A stretch of DNA of 6,030 nucleotides from contig JANXVV010000297.1 of assembly GCA_025351525.1 (NCBI GenBank), forward strand, positions 1-6,030, written 5' to 3'. Source of the stretch: Humisphaera sp. GTDB lineage: Bacteria > Planctomycetota > Phycisphaerae > Tepidisphaerales > Tepidisphaeraceae. The translations under genes were made by a program, and so were the position numbers. The notes below the pieces were generated by a model. That model was not told the DNA's origin. It ran no database searches and was given only the letters and a program-made list of their open reading frames with translations. Shown piece by piece: positions 5,719-6,030 of this stretch. Each line of letters begins with the position of its first letter. The first letter of the stretch is position 1.

Positions 5719-6030
5719 ATGGCTGACCAAGATAAAACAAAACCTGAAGAAACCTCGAAGGGCGGCGGCGGTGCTGCCACCGCCACCGTCAAACCCAAGG
5801 AAAAACCCAAGCGCGTTCCTAAAAAGCGTCCGCCCGAATTGCTTCCCCCGTGGAAAGTGCTGCTGCACAACGACGACAAGAACGATCGGAAGCATGTGGT
5901 GGATACGATCGTTGAACTCACCCCGCTCAATGAGCAGGCCGCCACCGTGCGAATGGACGAAGCCGACAAAACCGGCGTCGCCCTGCTCCTGGTCACGCAC
6001 AAAGAGCGCGCCGAGTTGTATCAGGAACAA
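5719..6030 (+). CDS. clpS: ATP-dependent Clp protease adaptor ClpS (partial, 3' end beyond window)
   Basis: The first 104 codons of a ClpS-family adaptor, which binds N-degron substrates and delivers them to the ClpA/ClpC unfoldase of the Clp protease in the cytoplasm. Residues 1-44 form a hydrophilic extension rich in Gly, Lys and Pro, longer than the E. coli one (about 25). The core follows: PPWKVLLHNDD at 43-53, the helix HVVDTIVEL, then ADKTGVALLLVTHKERAEL at 82-100. Asn51, Asp52 and Asp53 match the E. coli NDD that helps bind the N-terminal residue. Other pocket positions appear changed: Asn55 for Thr38, Arg57 for Met40, and Asp83 for His66. The HKERAEL segment resembles planctomycete ClpS as I remember it. 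The gene runs off the right edge with perhaps 10-20 residues missing. The overlapping minus-strand frames at 5554-6030 are shadows. Confidence 0.88.
   Translation, partial: MADQDKTKPEETSKGGGGAATATVKPKEKPKRVPKKRPPELLPPWKVLLHNDDKNDRKHVVDTIVELTPLNEQAATVRMDEADKTGVALLLVTHKERAELYQEQ

Noticed and set aside
5554..6030. Minus-strand open frames over the right end
   Set aside because: They are antisense to the ClpS coding sequence, whose conserved core is clear, and they overlap the anmK start.

Overview
The window looks like a moderately GC-rich bacterial chromosome segment, most likely from a member of the Planctomycetota (possibly Phycisphaerae). This is an inference. It rests on the style of the partial ClpS (an Asp where proteobacterial ClpS has a ligand-binding His, and a planctomycete-like THKERAEL stretch), on weak or absent Shine-Dalgarno sites, and on large dispersed palindromes between genes. 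No rRNA, tRNA, CRISPR array, transposase or phage gene is visible.

Layout from left to right: a hairpin at the left edge (1-46); sucD on the minus strand (83-988), the succinyl-CoA ligase alpha subunit; a divergent intergenic region (989-1281); an M48-family zinc metalloprotease lipoprotein on the plus strand (1282-2343); a large nested palindrome (2345-2424); a GT2 polyprenyl-phosphate-type glycosyltransferase on the plus strand (2462-3478); a second type of palindrome in a convergent gap (about 3498-3569); an unrecognised single-pass membrane protein on the minus strand (3604-4341); a second copy of the first palindrome (4350-4431); anmK on the minus strand (4433-5590); a 128-base divergent region; and the start of clpS on the plus strand (5719 to beyond the window edge), which has no stop in the window.

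The genes do not form one pathway. sucD belongs to the TCA cycle, anmK to cell-wall recycling, the M48 lipoprotein probably to envelope protein quality control, the glycosyltransferase to lipid-linked sugar transfer at the membrane, and clpS to ATP-dependent proteolysis. The only possible co-transcribed pair is anmK with the membrane protein, and a palindrome lies between them.

The most notable non-coding structure is a set of palindromes that fill the three gaps between 2344 and 4432. Two are about 80-base copies of one family: 33-base arms, each arm itself containing a smaller hairpin, and an outer edge that supplies or abuts a TGA stop codon of the neighbouring gene. I see no convincing new multi-gene system. 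The best leads are the palindrome family, the divergent ClpS binding pocket, the sucD gene without an adjacent upstream sucC, and the uncharacterised membrane protein.
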